NCBI GenBank assembly: GCA_023269455.1
Contig: JAHFTG010000014.1
Location: 1-17,849, forward strand
DNA from: Opitutaceae bacterium
Lineage (GTDB): Bacteria > Verrucomicrobiota > Verrucomicrobiia > Opitutales > Opitutaceae
Reading direction: 5' to 3'
DNA length: 17,849 nucleotides
The notes under the pieces are model-generated. The model ran no database searches, had not been told where the DNA came from, and saw only the letters and a program-made list of their open reading frames with translations. The position numbers and the translations under genes are program-made. Positions 1-7,021 of the stretch are shown piece by piece. Position 1 is the first letter of the stretch. Every line of letters starts with the position of its first letter.

Positions 1-1
1 C

Positions 2-727
2 CGGCCGGCGAGCGCGGCCAAGGTGCGGCCGTTCATCCGCGACTATGCGCTCGATATCGGGGAGTTCGCACGTGCGCCGGCTGAGTTTAAAACCTTCAAC
101 GAATTTTTCTACCGCACGTTGAAGAAGGAAGCGCGTCCCATCGCGGCGGGCGAGGACGTGGCGGTGTTCGCGGCGGATGGGCGTCATCTGGCGTTTCCCG
201 ATGTGGATGCGGCGGACGGCTTTTATGTGAAGGGCTCCAAGTTCACGTTGGCCGAGTTGTTCGGAGACGAGGCGTTGGCGCGCGAGTTTGCCGGTGGCGC
301 GATGGTGATCTCTCGGTTGTGTCCGGTGGATTATCACCGGTTTCATTTTCCCGTGGCGGGGGTGCCCGGCGTGCCGCGATTGATCAATGGGTATTTGTAT
401 TCGGTGAGCCCGATCGCACTGCGGCGTGATGTGCGCTACCTCGTGCAAAACAAGCGCGTGCTTACGTTGATCGAGGGGACGCGTTTCGGGCGGGTGGCGA
501 TGTTTGCGGTCGGCGCGACGTGCGTGGGCACGATCAAAAACACGTTCACCGCAGGTCAGTCGGTGGAGAAGGGCGCGGAGAAAGGTTTTTTCACTTTCGG
601 CGGCTCGTGCGTGATCACGGTTTTCCAAAAGGGGCGTATTCGCCTCGCGGATGATTTGGTGGCGCAGAGCGCGCAACAGATCGAGACCTACGCCAGGATG
701 GGCGACCGGCTGGGCGTGGCGCCCTGA
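2..727 (+). CDS. psd: Phosphatidylserine decarboxylase proenzyme, 5'-truncated by window edge
   Basis: This pyruvoyl enzyme converts phosphatidylserine to phosphatidylethanolamine at the inner membrane. The reading frame is open to the window's left edge and the GTG at 23 is not a convincing start, so the N-terminus lies outside. Visible family marks are FKTFNEFFYRTLK, the segment CPVDYHRFHFPVAG with the Asp and His of the catalytic site (about nt 320-360), and FTFGGSC near the C-terminus. In this family self-cleavage occurs before the Ser of the GGS/LGS motif (codon 605-607) and that Ser becomes the pyruvoyl group. The small alpha chain would be about 40 residues. The residue after the Ser is Cys, where Thr or Ser is more usual. 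Family assignment is secure; which Psd subgroup is not. Confidence 0.93.
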   Translation, partial: RPASAAKVRPFIRDYALDIGEFARAPAEFKTFNEFFYRTLKKEARPIAAGEDVAVFAADGRHLAFPDVDAADGFYVKGSKFTLAELFGDEALAREFAGGAMVISRLCPVDYHRFHFPVAGVPGVPRLINGYLYSVSPIALRRDVRYLVQNKRVLTLIEGTRFGRVAMFAVGATCVGTIKNTFTAGQSVEKGAEKGFFTFGGSCVITVFQKGRIRLADDLVAQSAQQIETYARMGDRLGVAP

Positions 728-742
728 TGCCTTCGGTCTTGC

Positions 743-769
743 CAGAGTGAAGCGGGAAACCGCACTCTG
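743..769 (+). other. Hairpin between psd and tRNA-Leu
   Basis: CAGAGTG (743-749) is perfectly complementary to CACTCTG (763-769). The inside can add CGG/CCG closed by a GAAA tetraloop. No T tract follows, so this is not a classical intrinsic terminator. It may act in 3' end formation of psd mRNA or be a processing site ahead of the tRNA. Confidence 0.4.
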
Positions 770-788
770 CGTGGGCAGATACATCCGT

Positions 789-872
789 GCCCGGGTGGTG
801 GAATGGCAGACACGAAGGTCTTAGAAGCCTTTGCCGTAAGGTGTGCAGGTTCGAGTCCTGTCCCGGGCACCA
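789..872 (+). tRNA. tRNA-Leu, anticodon UAG
   Basis: Acceptor strands GCCCGGG (789-795) and CCCGGGC (862-868) pair fully, followed by discriminator A and an encoded CCA (870-872). The anticodon stem AAGGT/GCCTT encloses the loop CTTAGAA, giving anticodon TAG (UAG), which reads CUN leucine codons. The T arm GCAGG-TTCGAGT-CCTGT is canonical. The long variable arm (around TTGCCGTAAGG) is the class II feature expected of tRNA-Leu. A longer reading frame that enters the glyoxalase gene from within this tRNA is not real coding sequence. Confidence 0.97.
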
Positions 873-921
873 TAACTTTGCCAAAGATTCGTGTGATAGG
901 CCGGTCTTCCTCTTTCCATCC

Positions 922-1308
922 ATGCCCAACGTCAAAAAACTTCTTCACACCCGGATGCGGGTGAACGATGTCGAGCGCACGGTTAAGTTTTACGAGGAGG
1001 CGCTTGGGCTCACGGTGTCGCGCCGGCATACCTCGCCGCGCGGCGCGCAGCTCGTGTTTCTCGCCACGCCGAACAGCGAGGAGGAGATCGAAATCTGCCA
1101 GATGCCGCCCGGAGCGACGCCGGTGCAAGTGCAGGCTGATCTCATGCACCTGGCGTTCGAGGTCGATGACCTGAATGCGTTCGCGGCGGAGGCCAAGGCC
1201 AAGGGCTATCCATTGAGCGACGGGCCGACGAAGTCGGGGAGCGGCTGGATCGCGTTTATCGACGCACCCGAGGGCTACGAGGTGGAGTTGATCGAGCGTT
1301 CGCGTTGA
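922..1308 (+). CDS. gloA: Glyoxalase I (lactoylglutathione lyase), VOC superfamily
   Basis: It isomerises the methylglyoxal-glutathione (or other thiol) hemithioacetal to S-lactoyl thiol, a cytosolic detoxification step. The protein is 128 aa, close to E. coli GloA (135). All four metal-ligand positions of the GloA pattern are visible: H9 in LLHTRMRV, E57 in EIEICQM, H76 in DLMHLAF and E122 in YEVELIE. The two betaalphabetabetabeta halves cover roughly 6-60 and 72-126. I chose the ATG at 922 because upstream in-frame sequence runs into the tRNA and because MPNVKKLLHTRMRV aligns with the GloA N-terminus. The 3' end overlaps the convergent DNA glycosylase gene by 34 bp. The thiol cofactor cannot be told from sequence, and another VOC enzyme is possible but less likely. 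Confidence 0.88.
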   Translation: MPNVKKLLHTRMRVNDVERTVKFYEEALGLTVSRRHTSPRGAQLVFLATPNSEEEIEICQMPPGATPVQVQADLMHLAFEVDDLNAFAAEAKAKGYPLSDGPTKSGSGWIAFIDAPEGYEVELIERSR

Positions 1309-2180
1309 GCGGCGGCGCGTTCGTAGGCGAAGAGGTATTGCTGGGCGAGGCCGGCATACGCGCCGAAATGAGTGCGGCCAAAATGGGCGATCTGCGCGGG
1401 TGTCCAGCCGTCGAGGCCGTAGCGGCGGGCCATGGCTTTGATGATCCACGTGTCCACGGGGAAGGCTTCGAGCCGGCCCGCACCGAAGAGAAGGACGCAG
1501 TCGGCAACTTTTTCGCCGACGCCGGGGAGTTCGCAGAGGCGGATTTTGGCGACGGCGTAGGGTGCGACTTCGGTTTCTTCGAGCCAGCCGGGGCGGGCGG
1601 CGAGGAATCGCGCGGTCTGATGGATGTAGCGTGCGCGGAATCCGAGAAGGCAGGCGCGAAGGTCAGTTTCTGGAATCGCGGCGATTTCCGCCCAAGTCGG
1701 CAGGCGGCGGTGCGAATCGTTTAGGTGGGCGCCGTGGCGTTCGGCGAGCAGGGCGATCATCTGTTTGATCTGCACGATCTGTTTCGTGGCGCTGCAGAGG
1801 AAGCCGAGGAGGGTTTCGCCGAAGGGCTGGCGGAGGATCGTGAGGCCGGGGAAGGCGGCCAGACAGCGGGCGAGATGTGGATCGCTGCGCCAGGGGAGCG
1901 CGTCGAGCGCGGCGCGGGTGTCGTGGCCGAAGAGATACGCGGGCAACTCGGTCGAAACACGGGTGGCGAGCGGCGTCGGCGCAGACCAGTGGAGGATGCC
2001 GGTGGGGCTGAGCTGGAGTCGGACGATGCAGATGCTCCAGATGCCGAGCCAGGTGCCGTCGGGCTGGAGTTGCCAGCGGAAGGCTTGGCCGCCGTCGATG
2101 AGTTCGGCGAACGTGGCGGGGTTCAGCACCGGCGCGCCGGGCACCGGTTTCCAATCACTCCAGGATGAGGCGGACGGCAT
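1275..2180 (-). CDS. OGG1-type 8-oxoguanine DNA glycosylase/AP lyase
   Basis: This is a base-excision repair enzyme that removes 8-oxoguanine and nicks by a lyase reaction. It has 301 aa, with an N-terminal OGG_N-like domain bearing GGQAFRW (residues 30-36, the OGG1 hallmark) and a HhH-GPD domain. The helix-hairpin-helix LPGVGEKVADC (218-228) places the catalytic Lys at K224, and EAFPVDTW gives the catalytic Asp at D243. The layout is that of eukaryotic OGG1 and its bacterial relatives, not of MutM or short archaeal Ogg2. It starts 29 bp after the alpha-E gene in the same direction, so it may be the last gene of that unit, although no functional link is evident. Its 3' end overlaps gloA. Substrate preference is inferred from motifs only. 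Confidence 0.88.
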   Translation of the reverse strand: MPSASSWSDWKPVPGAPVLNPATFAELIDGGQAFRWQLQPDGTWLGIWSICIVRLQLSPTGILHWSAPTPLATRVSTELPAYLFGHDTRAALDALPWRSDPHLARCLAAFPGLTILRQPFGETLLGFLCSATKQIVQIKQMIALLAERHGAHLNDSHRRLPTWAEIAAIPETDLRACLLGFRARYIHQTARFLAARPGWLEETEVAPYAVAKIRLCELPGVGEKVADCVLLFGAGRLEAFPVDTWIIKAMARRYGLDGWTPAQIAHFGRTHFGAYAGLAQQYLFAYERAAAQRERSINSTS

Positions 2181-2209
2181 GGGCCGTCAGCAGAGCGCGG
2201 CGCGGGGGA

Positions 2210-3202
2210 TCACGCCAGCACTTTGGCGCCGGCGGTGGGATACTCGACGAAGGTGACTTGAATCGCCTGATGGATGTCGGAGATTTTATTCTGCACATCG
2301 TCCAGGAACTCGTGGAGGCCGTCGGCGATGACGGCGGGGATGTCGATCATCTCCAGTTCGGCGGCCAAGTTGGTCACGAGTTTGCAGGCGGCGTTGCCAT
2401 CGAGGTGGGGCGCGTCGGCGGTGATCTGCGCGAGAGCCTGGCCGGCGGAGTTGACTGAGAAAAGAATGCTGCGGGGGAACTCGTCGTCGCGGAGCAGGTA
2501 ATCGACTACGCGGTCCAGGTTGAGCTGTCCGCGGCGGCTGCGGCGGAAGGCTTCGAAGCCGGAGCAGGAGCGGAGGACAGAGGCCCACTGGATCATGTCG
2601 AGGGCGGACCCGACGGCGTGAATGTCGGGCAGGAGCATGTAATACTTCACGTCGAGGATGCGCGAGGTGTTGTCGGCGCGTTCGAGGTAGCGGCCGAGCT
2701 GGAAAAACCACCACAGGCCGGTGCGCGGGACCATGGAATCGGCCACGCCGTAGAAGAGCTGAATCTGGGCCTTGATGCGGCTGAGGTATTCGATGGAGCC
2801 GATCTGGGCGTAGCGGGAGTAGTCGTCGCTTTTGAGCTTCAGGTAAAAGGTGTTGAGCGTCTCCCAGACTTCGCTGGAGAGCTGGTCGCGGATGCAGCGC
2901 GCGTTTTCACGGGCGAAGGCGACGCAGGACATGAGCGAGCTGGGGTTTTTGCGGTCGAAGAGCATGAACTCGATGACGGCGCGCTCGGTGACGGCGACGT
3001 CCTTGCCGTGGAGTTCGAAGAATTTTTCGTTATCGCCGGTGACATAGACGAGGGGCTCCCAGGATTTGGGGTCGTCGGCGGCTTGGCGGGACTGGAGGTC
3101 GATGACGAGCTGTGCGTTCACATCGACGATGCGAGCGGTGTTTTCGGCGCGCTCAAGGTAGCGGGCCATCCAGTAAACGAGATTAGCGACTCTAGAGAGC
3201 AT
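2210..3202 (-). CDS. Alpha-E domain protein (DUF403), partner of the ATP-grasp protein
   Basis: A 330-aa all-helical protein starting MLSRVANLVYWMARYLERAENTAR, the hallmark N-terminus of the alpha-E (DUF403) family. A second similar helical segment reads WFFQLGRYLERADNTSRILDV, so the fold looks internally duplicated. The start at 3202 is chosen because it is the family N-terminus and lies 2 nt after the TAA of the ATP-grasp gene. An in-frame extension upstream would only be a shadow of that gene. There is no Shine-Dalgarno, so translational coupling is likely. The biochemical role is unproven. In published comparative genomics the family travels with circularly permuted ATP-grasp proteins and often a transglutaminase-like protein, suggesting peptide-tag synthesis or processing. 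No transglutaminase gene is visible here. Confidence 0.92.
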   Translation of the reverse strand: MLSRVANLVYWMARYLERAENTARIVDVNAQLVIDLQSRQAADDPKSWEPLVYVTGDNEKFFELHGKDVAVTERAVIEFMLFDRKNPSSLMSCVAFARENARCIRDQLSSEVWETLNTFYLKLKSDDYSRYAQIGSIEYLSRIKAQIQLFYGVADSMVPRTGLWWFFQLGRYLERADNTSRILDVKYYMLLPDIHAVGSALDMIQWASVLRSCSGFEAFRRSRRGQLNLDRVVDYLLRDDEFPRSILFSVNSAGQALAQITADAPHLDGNAACKLVTNLAAELEMIDIPAVIADGLHEFLDDVQNKISDIHQAIQVTFVEYPTAGAKVLA

Positions 3203-3204
3203 GG

Positions 3205-4695
3205 TTAGACGATGATTTTTTCTGGCACCGGCACGGGTGGGTTGGTGACGTCGTCGTTGAGGACCCAGGTGTCTTTTGAGCCGCCGCCTTGGGAGGAATT
3301 GACGACGAGGGAGCCTTTGCGCAACGCGACGCGGGTGAGGCCGCCGGGGGCGATCTTGATGGTCTCGCCGTTCAAAATGTAAGGACGCAAATCGATGTGG
3401 CGGCCTTCGATGGCGGTGTTGTCGCACACGCTGGGGCCGCGCGAGAGACCGATGGTGGGCTGGGCGATAAAGTTGCGCGGGTTGGCGATGATCTTGGCGC
3501 GGAACTCTTCGATCTGCGCCTGCGTCGAGTGCGGGCCGACCAGCATGCCGTAGCCGCCGGCTTCGTTGACGCTTTTGACGACAAGCTTGGGGAGGTTTTC
3601 CAAGATATACTTCATGTCGGTCTCGTTGCCCGACAGGTAGGTGTCGATGTTGGTGAGGATCGGGTCCTGACCCAGGTAGAACTTGATGATCTTCGGGACG
3701 TAGTAGTAGAGCGCCTTGTCGTCGGCGACGCCGGTGCCGATGGGATTGCAGAGGGCGACGTTGCCTTTGCGGTAGGCGTTGACGAGGCCGGGGACGCCGA
3801 GGAGCGAGTCTTTGCGGAAGACGGTGGGATCGAGGAAGCTGTCGTCGATGCGACGGTAGATGACGTGGACAGGGGCGAGACCGTCGGTGCGGCGCATGTA
3901 AACCTTGTCGTTTTCGACGACGAGGTCGCTGCCTTCGACGATTTCGATGCCCATCTGGCGGGCGAGAAAACTGTGCTCGAAATAGGCGGAATTATAGACG
4001 CCCGGCGTGAGCAGGACGACGGTGGGCTCGGGGACGTGCTGGGGGGCGAGGTGGAGGAGGAGGTTGAGGAGATCGTTGGTGTAGTTCTCGATGGGGCGCA
4101 CGCGGTAGTCGCGGAGCATGTTGGGAAACACACGCTTCATGACCTGGCGGTTTTCGAGCATGTAGCTGACGCCGGACGGGGTGCGGAGGTTGTCCTCAAG
4201 CACTCGGTAGTTGCCCTCTTCGTCGCGGATGAGATCCGAGCCGTTGATGTGGACGTAGAGGTCGCGGGCGATCTTGCAGCCGAGCATTTCGGGGCGGAAG
4301 TCCTTGGAGGTCTCGACCATCTCGCGGGGCACGATGCCTTCCTTGAGGATGCGTTGCTCGGTGTAGATGTCCTTCAGGAACAGGTTCAGCGCGGTCATGC
4401 GCTGGATGAGACCGCGTTCGAGGTGGGCCCATTCGTGCGCGGGGATGATGCGCGGGATCAGGTCGAAGGGGAAAATCTTCTCGGTGCCGGCGGTGTCGGA
4501 ATAGACGGTGAACGTGACGCCGCGGTCGATGAACGTCTGGTCGGCGGTGCGCTGGCGGTCGAGCAGGTCGCCCATGTTTTCCATGCGGCCGAAGCGCTCG
4601 TAGAGACGGCGGTAGTGGGGACGCGGTTTTCCGGGGGCGGAAAACATCTCGTCATAAAAGCGGCCGTGTTCGTAGTTCGCGAATAGATCGGGCAT
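3205..4695 (-). CDS. Circularly permuted ATP-grasp family protein (DUF404/DUF407)
   Basis: A 496-aa cytosolic protein. The N-terminal ANYEHGRFYDEMF, DNLRTPSGVSYMLENR (about 168-183) and TPGVYNSAYFEHSFLA (about 229-244) are the characteristic blocks of CP_ATPgrasp_2. The C-terminal part LVVKSVNEAGGYGMLVGP and HIDLRPYILNG resembles the nucleotide-binding portion moved by the permutation. ATP-grasp enzymes make amide bonds through acyl-phosphate intermediates, so a peptide or amino-acid ligase is the best guess, but no substrate is known. It is followed 2 nt later by the alpha-E gene and preceded 18 nt earlier by a secreted-protein gene, all on the same strand, which fits one operon. The length is normal for the family and there is no sign of decay. 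Confidence 0.93.
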   Translation of the reverse strand: MPDLFANYEHGRFYDEMFSAPGKPRPHYRRLYERFGRMENMGDLLDRQRTADQTFIDRGVTFTVYSDTAGTEKIFPFDLIPRIIPAHEWAHLERGLIQRMTALNLFLKDIYTEQRILKEGIVPREMVETSKDFRPEMLGCKIARDLYVHINGSDLIRDEEGNYRVLEDNLRTPSGVSYMLENRQVMKRVFPNMLRDYRVRPIENYTNDLLNLLLHLAPQHVPEPTVVLLTPGVYNSAYFEHSFLARQMGIEIVEGSDLVVENDKVYMRRTDGLAPVHVIYRRIDDSFLDPTVFRKDSLLGVPGLVNAYRKGNVALCNPIGTGVADDKALYYYVPKIIKFYLGQDPILTNIDTYLSGNETDMKYILENLPKLVVKSVNEAGGYGMLVGPHSTQAQIEEFRAKIIANPRNFIAQPTIGLSRGPSVCDNTAIEGRHIDLRPYILNGETIKIAPGGLTRVALRKGSLVVNSSQGGGSKDTWVLNDDVTNPPVPVPEKIIV

Positions 4696-4713
4696 GAGAG
4701 GGAAGGCGGGTGG

Positions 4714-5205
4714 TTACTTCACCGCGACGGCGGGACCGGGCGGTTTGGACCAGAGAAAGCTCTGTTCGGTGGCGAGTTCTTTGCCGTCGGCGGAGAGAAA
4801 GCGGAGTTTCCAAGCAACCGGAACGGCCTTGGCGTCGGACCAGTCGGTGCCGGTGAGGCCGAGCTTGATTACCTGGCTGCCGATCTTGGGCAGGGAAACG
4901 GCGAAGCTGTCGGTGCGGGGCTCGGGATTCGTGGGGGTGATGACCTGCGACTCGATCCAGGCGATCTCGATGGGCGCGGTGGTTTTGACGCGAACGAGGA
5001 AATAGTAGCCGTCGCGGCGGGCGGGCTGGGTGCGGAGGACGGTGGCGCCGCCGGTGTTTTCCTTGTTGTTAAAATATTCCGAGATGCGGACGAAAGAGTC
5101 GGCCGAATGATAGTCGGGCATGACGCGCACGATCTTAAGGTCGGCGGCGAAAACCGAGGTGGCGCCGAGGGCGAGGGTAAGGAGGAGGGAGGCGATGGGA
5201 CGCAT
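4714..5205 (-). CDS. Small secreted/periplasmic protein of unknown function
   Basis: A 163-aa protein with a clear Sec signal peptide: MRPIASLLLTLALGATSVFA with likely cleavage after the A-x-A site (residue 20), leaving ADLKIVRVMPDY. The mature part alternates beta-strand-like segments (YYFLVRVKTTAPIEIAWIES, KIGSQVIKLGLTG, VAWKLRFLSADG), consistent with a small beta-sandwich, and has no Cys. I do not recognise the family. The start at 5205 is preferred over an upstream in-frame ATG because it begins the signal peptide directly. It lies 18 nt upstream of the ATP-grasp gene and downstream of a candidate sigma-54 promoter, so it may be the first gene of the ATP-grasp/alpha-E operon. A periplasmic partner of that module is an inference. 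Confidence 0.75.
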   Translation of the reverse strand: MRPIASLLLTLALGATSVFAADLKIVRVMPDYHSADSFVRISEYFNNKENTGGATVLRTQPARRDGYYFLVRVKTTAPIEIAWIESQVITPTNPEPRTDSFAVSLPKIGSQVIKLGLTGTDWSDAKAVPVAWKLRFLSADGKELATEQSFLWSKPPGPAVAVK

Positions 5206-5248
5206 GCAGAAGGGCTTACGCGGCCATCCGGCGCAGCACAAGGCAAGT

Positions 5249-5265
5249 CGCAGATTGTGTGCCAA
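5249..5265 (-). promoter_or_regulatory. Candidate sigma-54 (-24/-12) promoter before the secreted-protein/ATP-grasp operon
   Basis: On the minus strand the site reads TTGGCACACAATCTGCG. The -24 half TTGGCAC is a full match to the sigma-54 consensus, and GG and GC are separated by exactly 10 nt. The -12 half is CTGC where the consensus is TTGC. Predicted transcription start is near 5238, 33 nt before the ATG at 5205. This is the best of three such sites in the window. It is a motif match only. Confidence 0.45.
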
Positions 5266-5300
5266 GGTGTGAGTTTGATTCATGTGAACTTAAATGGGTT

Positions 5301-6914
5301 TTATGGTTCCAGGTGAACGGTTTGATAGCGGTGAACCCCGAGGAGGGCGGGCGTCCAGCCCTTCACCTCGGGGCGAATCAGGTAGGTGCGCGCGCCGTGG
5401 AAAATCGGGGCGATGGGGGCGTCGTCGAGCAAGAGGGCCTCGGCTTGCTGGAGAAGGGCGAAGCGGCGGGGGGTGTCTTGTTCGTTGGCGGCTTCGGCGA
5501 CGAGGCGGTCGTAGGCGGGGTTTTTCCAGCCGGTGTTGTTGTTGCCACCGGCGGAGACGAAGAGATCGGTGAACGTGGTCGGGTCATTGTAGTCGCCGAC
5601 CCAGCGGGAGCGCAACGTGTCGAAGGAGAGCGACTGCATGCTGTCAATATAGACGCGGTATTCCTCGGTGGTGAGGGCGACGTCGATGCCGAGTTCGCGG
5701 TGCCACATCTGCTGGATGGCCTCGAAGATCTTCGTGTTGACGGGGTCGGCGTTCATTTTGACTTCGACCTTGGGGAAGCCTTTGCCTCCCGGGTAGCCGG
5801 CTTCGGCGAGGAGGCGGCGGGCGGCGTCGAAATCCGTGGGCGTGCGCGCGGTCGAGGTGTAGCCGGCGGTGTCGGGCGGGACGAGGCTGTAGGCGGGCAG
5901 GCGGCTGCCACGCATGACGGAGCGGGCGAGGGCGTCGCGGTCGATGGCGCGGGCGAGGGCCTGGCGGACGCGTTTGTCGGTGAAGGGCGCGCGGGTGACG
6001 TTGAAGCGCAGGAAAAACGATTCGAGGAACGCGTCCACGCGGAGTTCGCCGGGAGCTTCGCGCCGCCACGCATCGAGGCGGTCGGGCAACACGTCGTAGG
6101 TGATGTGCACCTGGCCTGCGCGGAAGTTGTTTTCGTCCACCGTGAGATCGGCCACAGGATAGAAGATCACGTGGTCGAGCTGGTTTTGAGCGGCACCGTA
6201 GTAACGGGGGTTTTTCTTCACGACGATGCGCTGGTCGGGCGACCATTCTTCGAGGGTGAAAGGGCCGTTGCCCACGAAGTTTTCGGGGCGCGTCCAACGC
6301 GTGCCGCGTTCGTGGACCTTGCCGAATTTCAAGATCGTGAGCGGGTGCACGGGGAACCACGCCTGATGCGCGGCGAGCGAGAGAAAGTAGGGCGTGGGGC
6401 GCTCCAGCGTGAGTTGCAGGGTGCGCGCGTCGAGGGCCTTGGCGCCGAGCAGGGAGGCGTCGGTGAGCTTGCCGTTGTTGTAGGCTTCGGCGTTTTTAAG
6501 CGCGAAGAGCATGTAGGCGTATTCGGAGGCGAATTGCGGCGAGAGGATGCGCTCAAAGGAGAACACGAAGTCCTGCGCGGTGAGCGGGTCGCCGTTGGAC
6601 CACGTCGCGTCGGGACGCAGGTGAAACGTGTAAACGAGTCCGTCGGCCGAGAGATCCCAGCTCGCGGCCATGCCGGGGAGCGGCTTCGAGGTGGCTTCGT
6701 CGATCACGGTGAGGCCTTCGAAGAGGGCGACGAGGATGTTGTAATCGGTGTAGGCGACGGTGACGTGCGGGTCGAGGTCGCGGGGCTCGGCGCCGTTGCC
6801 GAGGAGCAGCGTGTGCGTGCGCACGCCGGCGTCGGCGGGCGTCCCTCGCTTGTGGCAACCGGCGGTGATCAACAAGACGGCGGCCACGAAGGCCGTAAAA
6901 AAGCGGAGCGGCAT
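5301..6914 (-). CDS. Oligopeptide ABC transporter substrate-binding lipoprotein (SBP family 5, OppA/DppA-like)
   Basis: The 537-aa protein captures peptides or similar solutes in the periplasm for an ABC importer. The N-terminus MPLRFFTAFVAAVLLITAGC is a lipoprotein signal with Cys20 as the lipidated residue; Thr at -3 is slightly unusual. The SBP_bac_5 signature is plain: EPRDLDPHVT, ALFEGLTV, LSADGLVYTFHLRPDATWSNGDPLTAQDFV, and later RQALARAIDRDAL and GWTPALLGVHRY. I chose the ATG at 6914 because the in-frame upstream extension has no family similarity and would bury the signal peptide. No permease or ATPase genes lie nearby, so this is an orphan binding protein. It is 95 bp upstream of the secreted-protein gene on the same strand and divergent from the RDD gene. 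Peptide as ligand is family-based. Confidence 0.92.
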   Translation of the reverse strand: MPLRFFTAFVAAVLLITAGCHKRGTPADAGVRTHTLLLGNGAEPRDLDPHVTVAYTDYNILVALFEGLTVIDEATSKPLPGMAASWDLSADGLVYTFHLRPDATWSNGDPLTAQDFVFSFERILSPQFASEYAYMLFALKNAEAYNNGKLTDASLLGAKALDARTLQLTLERPTPYFLSLAAHQAWFPVHPLTILKFGKVHERGTRWTRPENFVGNGPFTLEEWSPDQRIVVKKNPRYYGAAQNQLDHVIFYPVADLTVDENNFRAGQVHITYDVLPDRLDAWRREAPGELRVDAFLESFFLRFNVTRAPFTDKRVRQALARAIDRDALARSVMRGSRLPAYSLVPPDTAGYTSTARTPTDFDAARRLLAEAGYPGGKGFPKVEVKMNADPVNTKIFEAIQQMWHRELGIDVALTTEEYRVYIDSMQSLSFDTLRSRWVGDYNDPTTFTDLFVSAGGNNNTGWKNPAYDRLVAEAANEQDTPRRFALLQQAEALLLDDAPIAPIFHGARTYLIRPEVKGWTPALLGVHRYQTVHLEP

Positions 6915-6970
6915 GACGGGCGCGAGCCAAGCCGTCGTGCGCACGCGGGGCAAGGCCGGTCGCGGACGGG

Positions 6971-6987
6971 CGCTATTTCGTTGCCAG
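6971..6987 (-). promoter_or_regulatory. Candidate sigma-54 promoter before the peptide-binding lipoprotein gene
   Basis: The minus strand reads CTGGCAACGAAATAGCG. CTGGCA matches the -24 element, GG-N10-GC spacing is exact, and the -12 element TAGC deviates from TTGC at one base. The predicted start is near 6960, 46 nt upstream of the ATG at 6914. The divergent RDD gene begins 35 bp away on the other side. The rest of this 107-bp divergent spacer shows no clear sigma-70 promoter. Confidence 0.33.
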
Positions 6988-7021
6988 CGGAGCGGGGCGC
7001 GCGTTTGAACACCGTCCAAGT

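Noticed and set aside
789..872. tRNA-Leu as an integration site for a mobile island
   Set aside because: No repeat of the tRNA 3' end and no integrase were seen in the window.
787..921. Upstream in-frame extension of the glyoxalase gene
   Set aside because: It would translate the tRNA-Leu gene; the glyoxalase family N-terminus begins at 922.
3289..4686. A 465-codon open frame on the plus strand opposite the ATP-grasp gene
   Set aside because: It mirrors a well-conserved gene and has biased composition (Val, Asp, Gly, Ala) with no recognisable domain.
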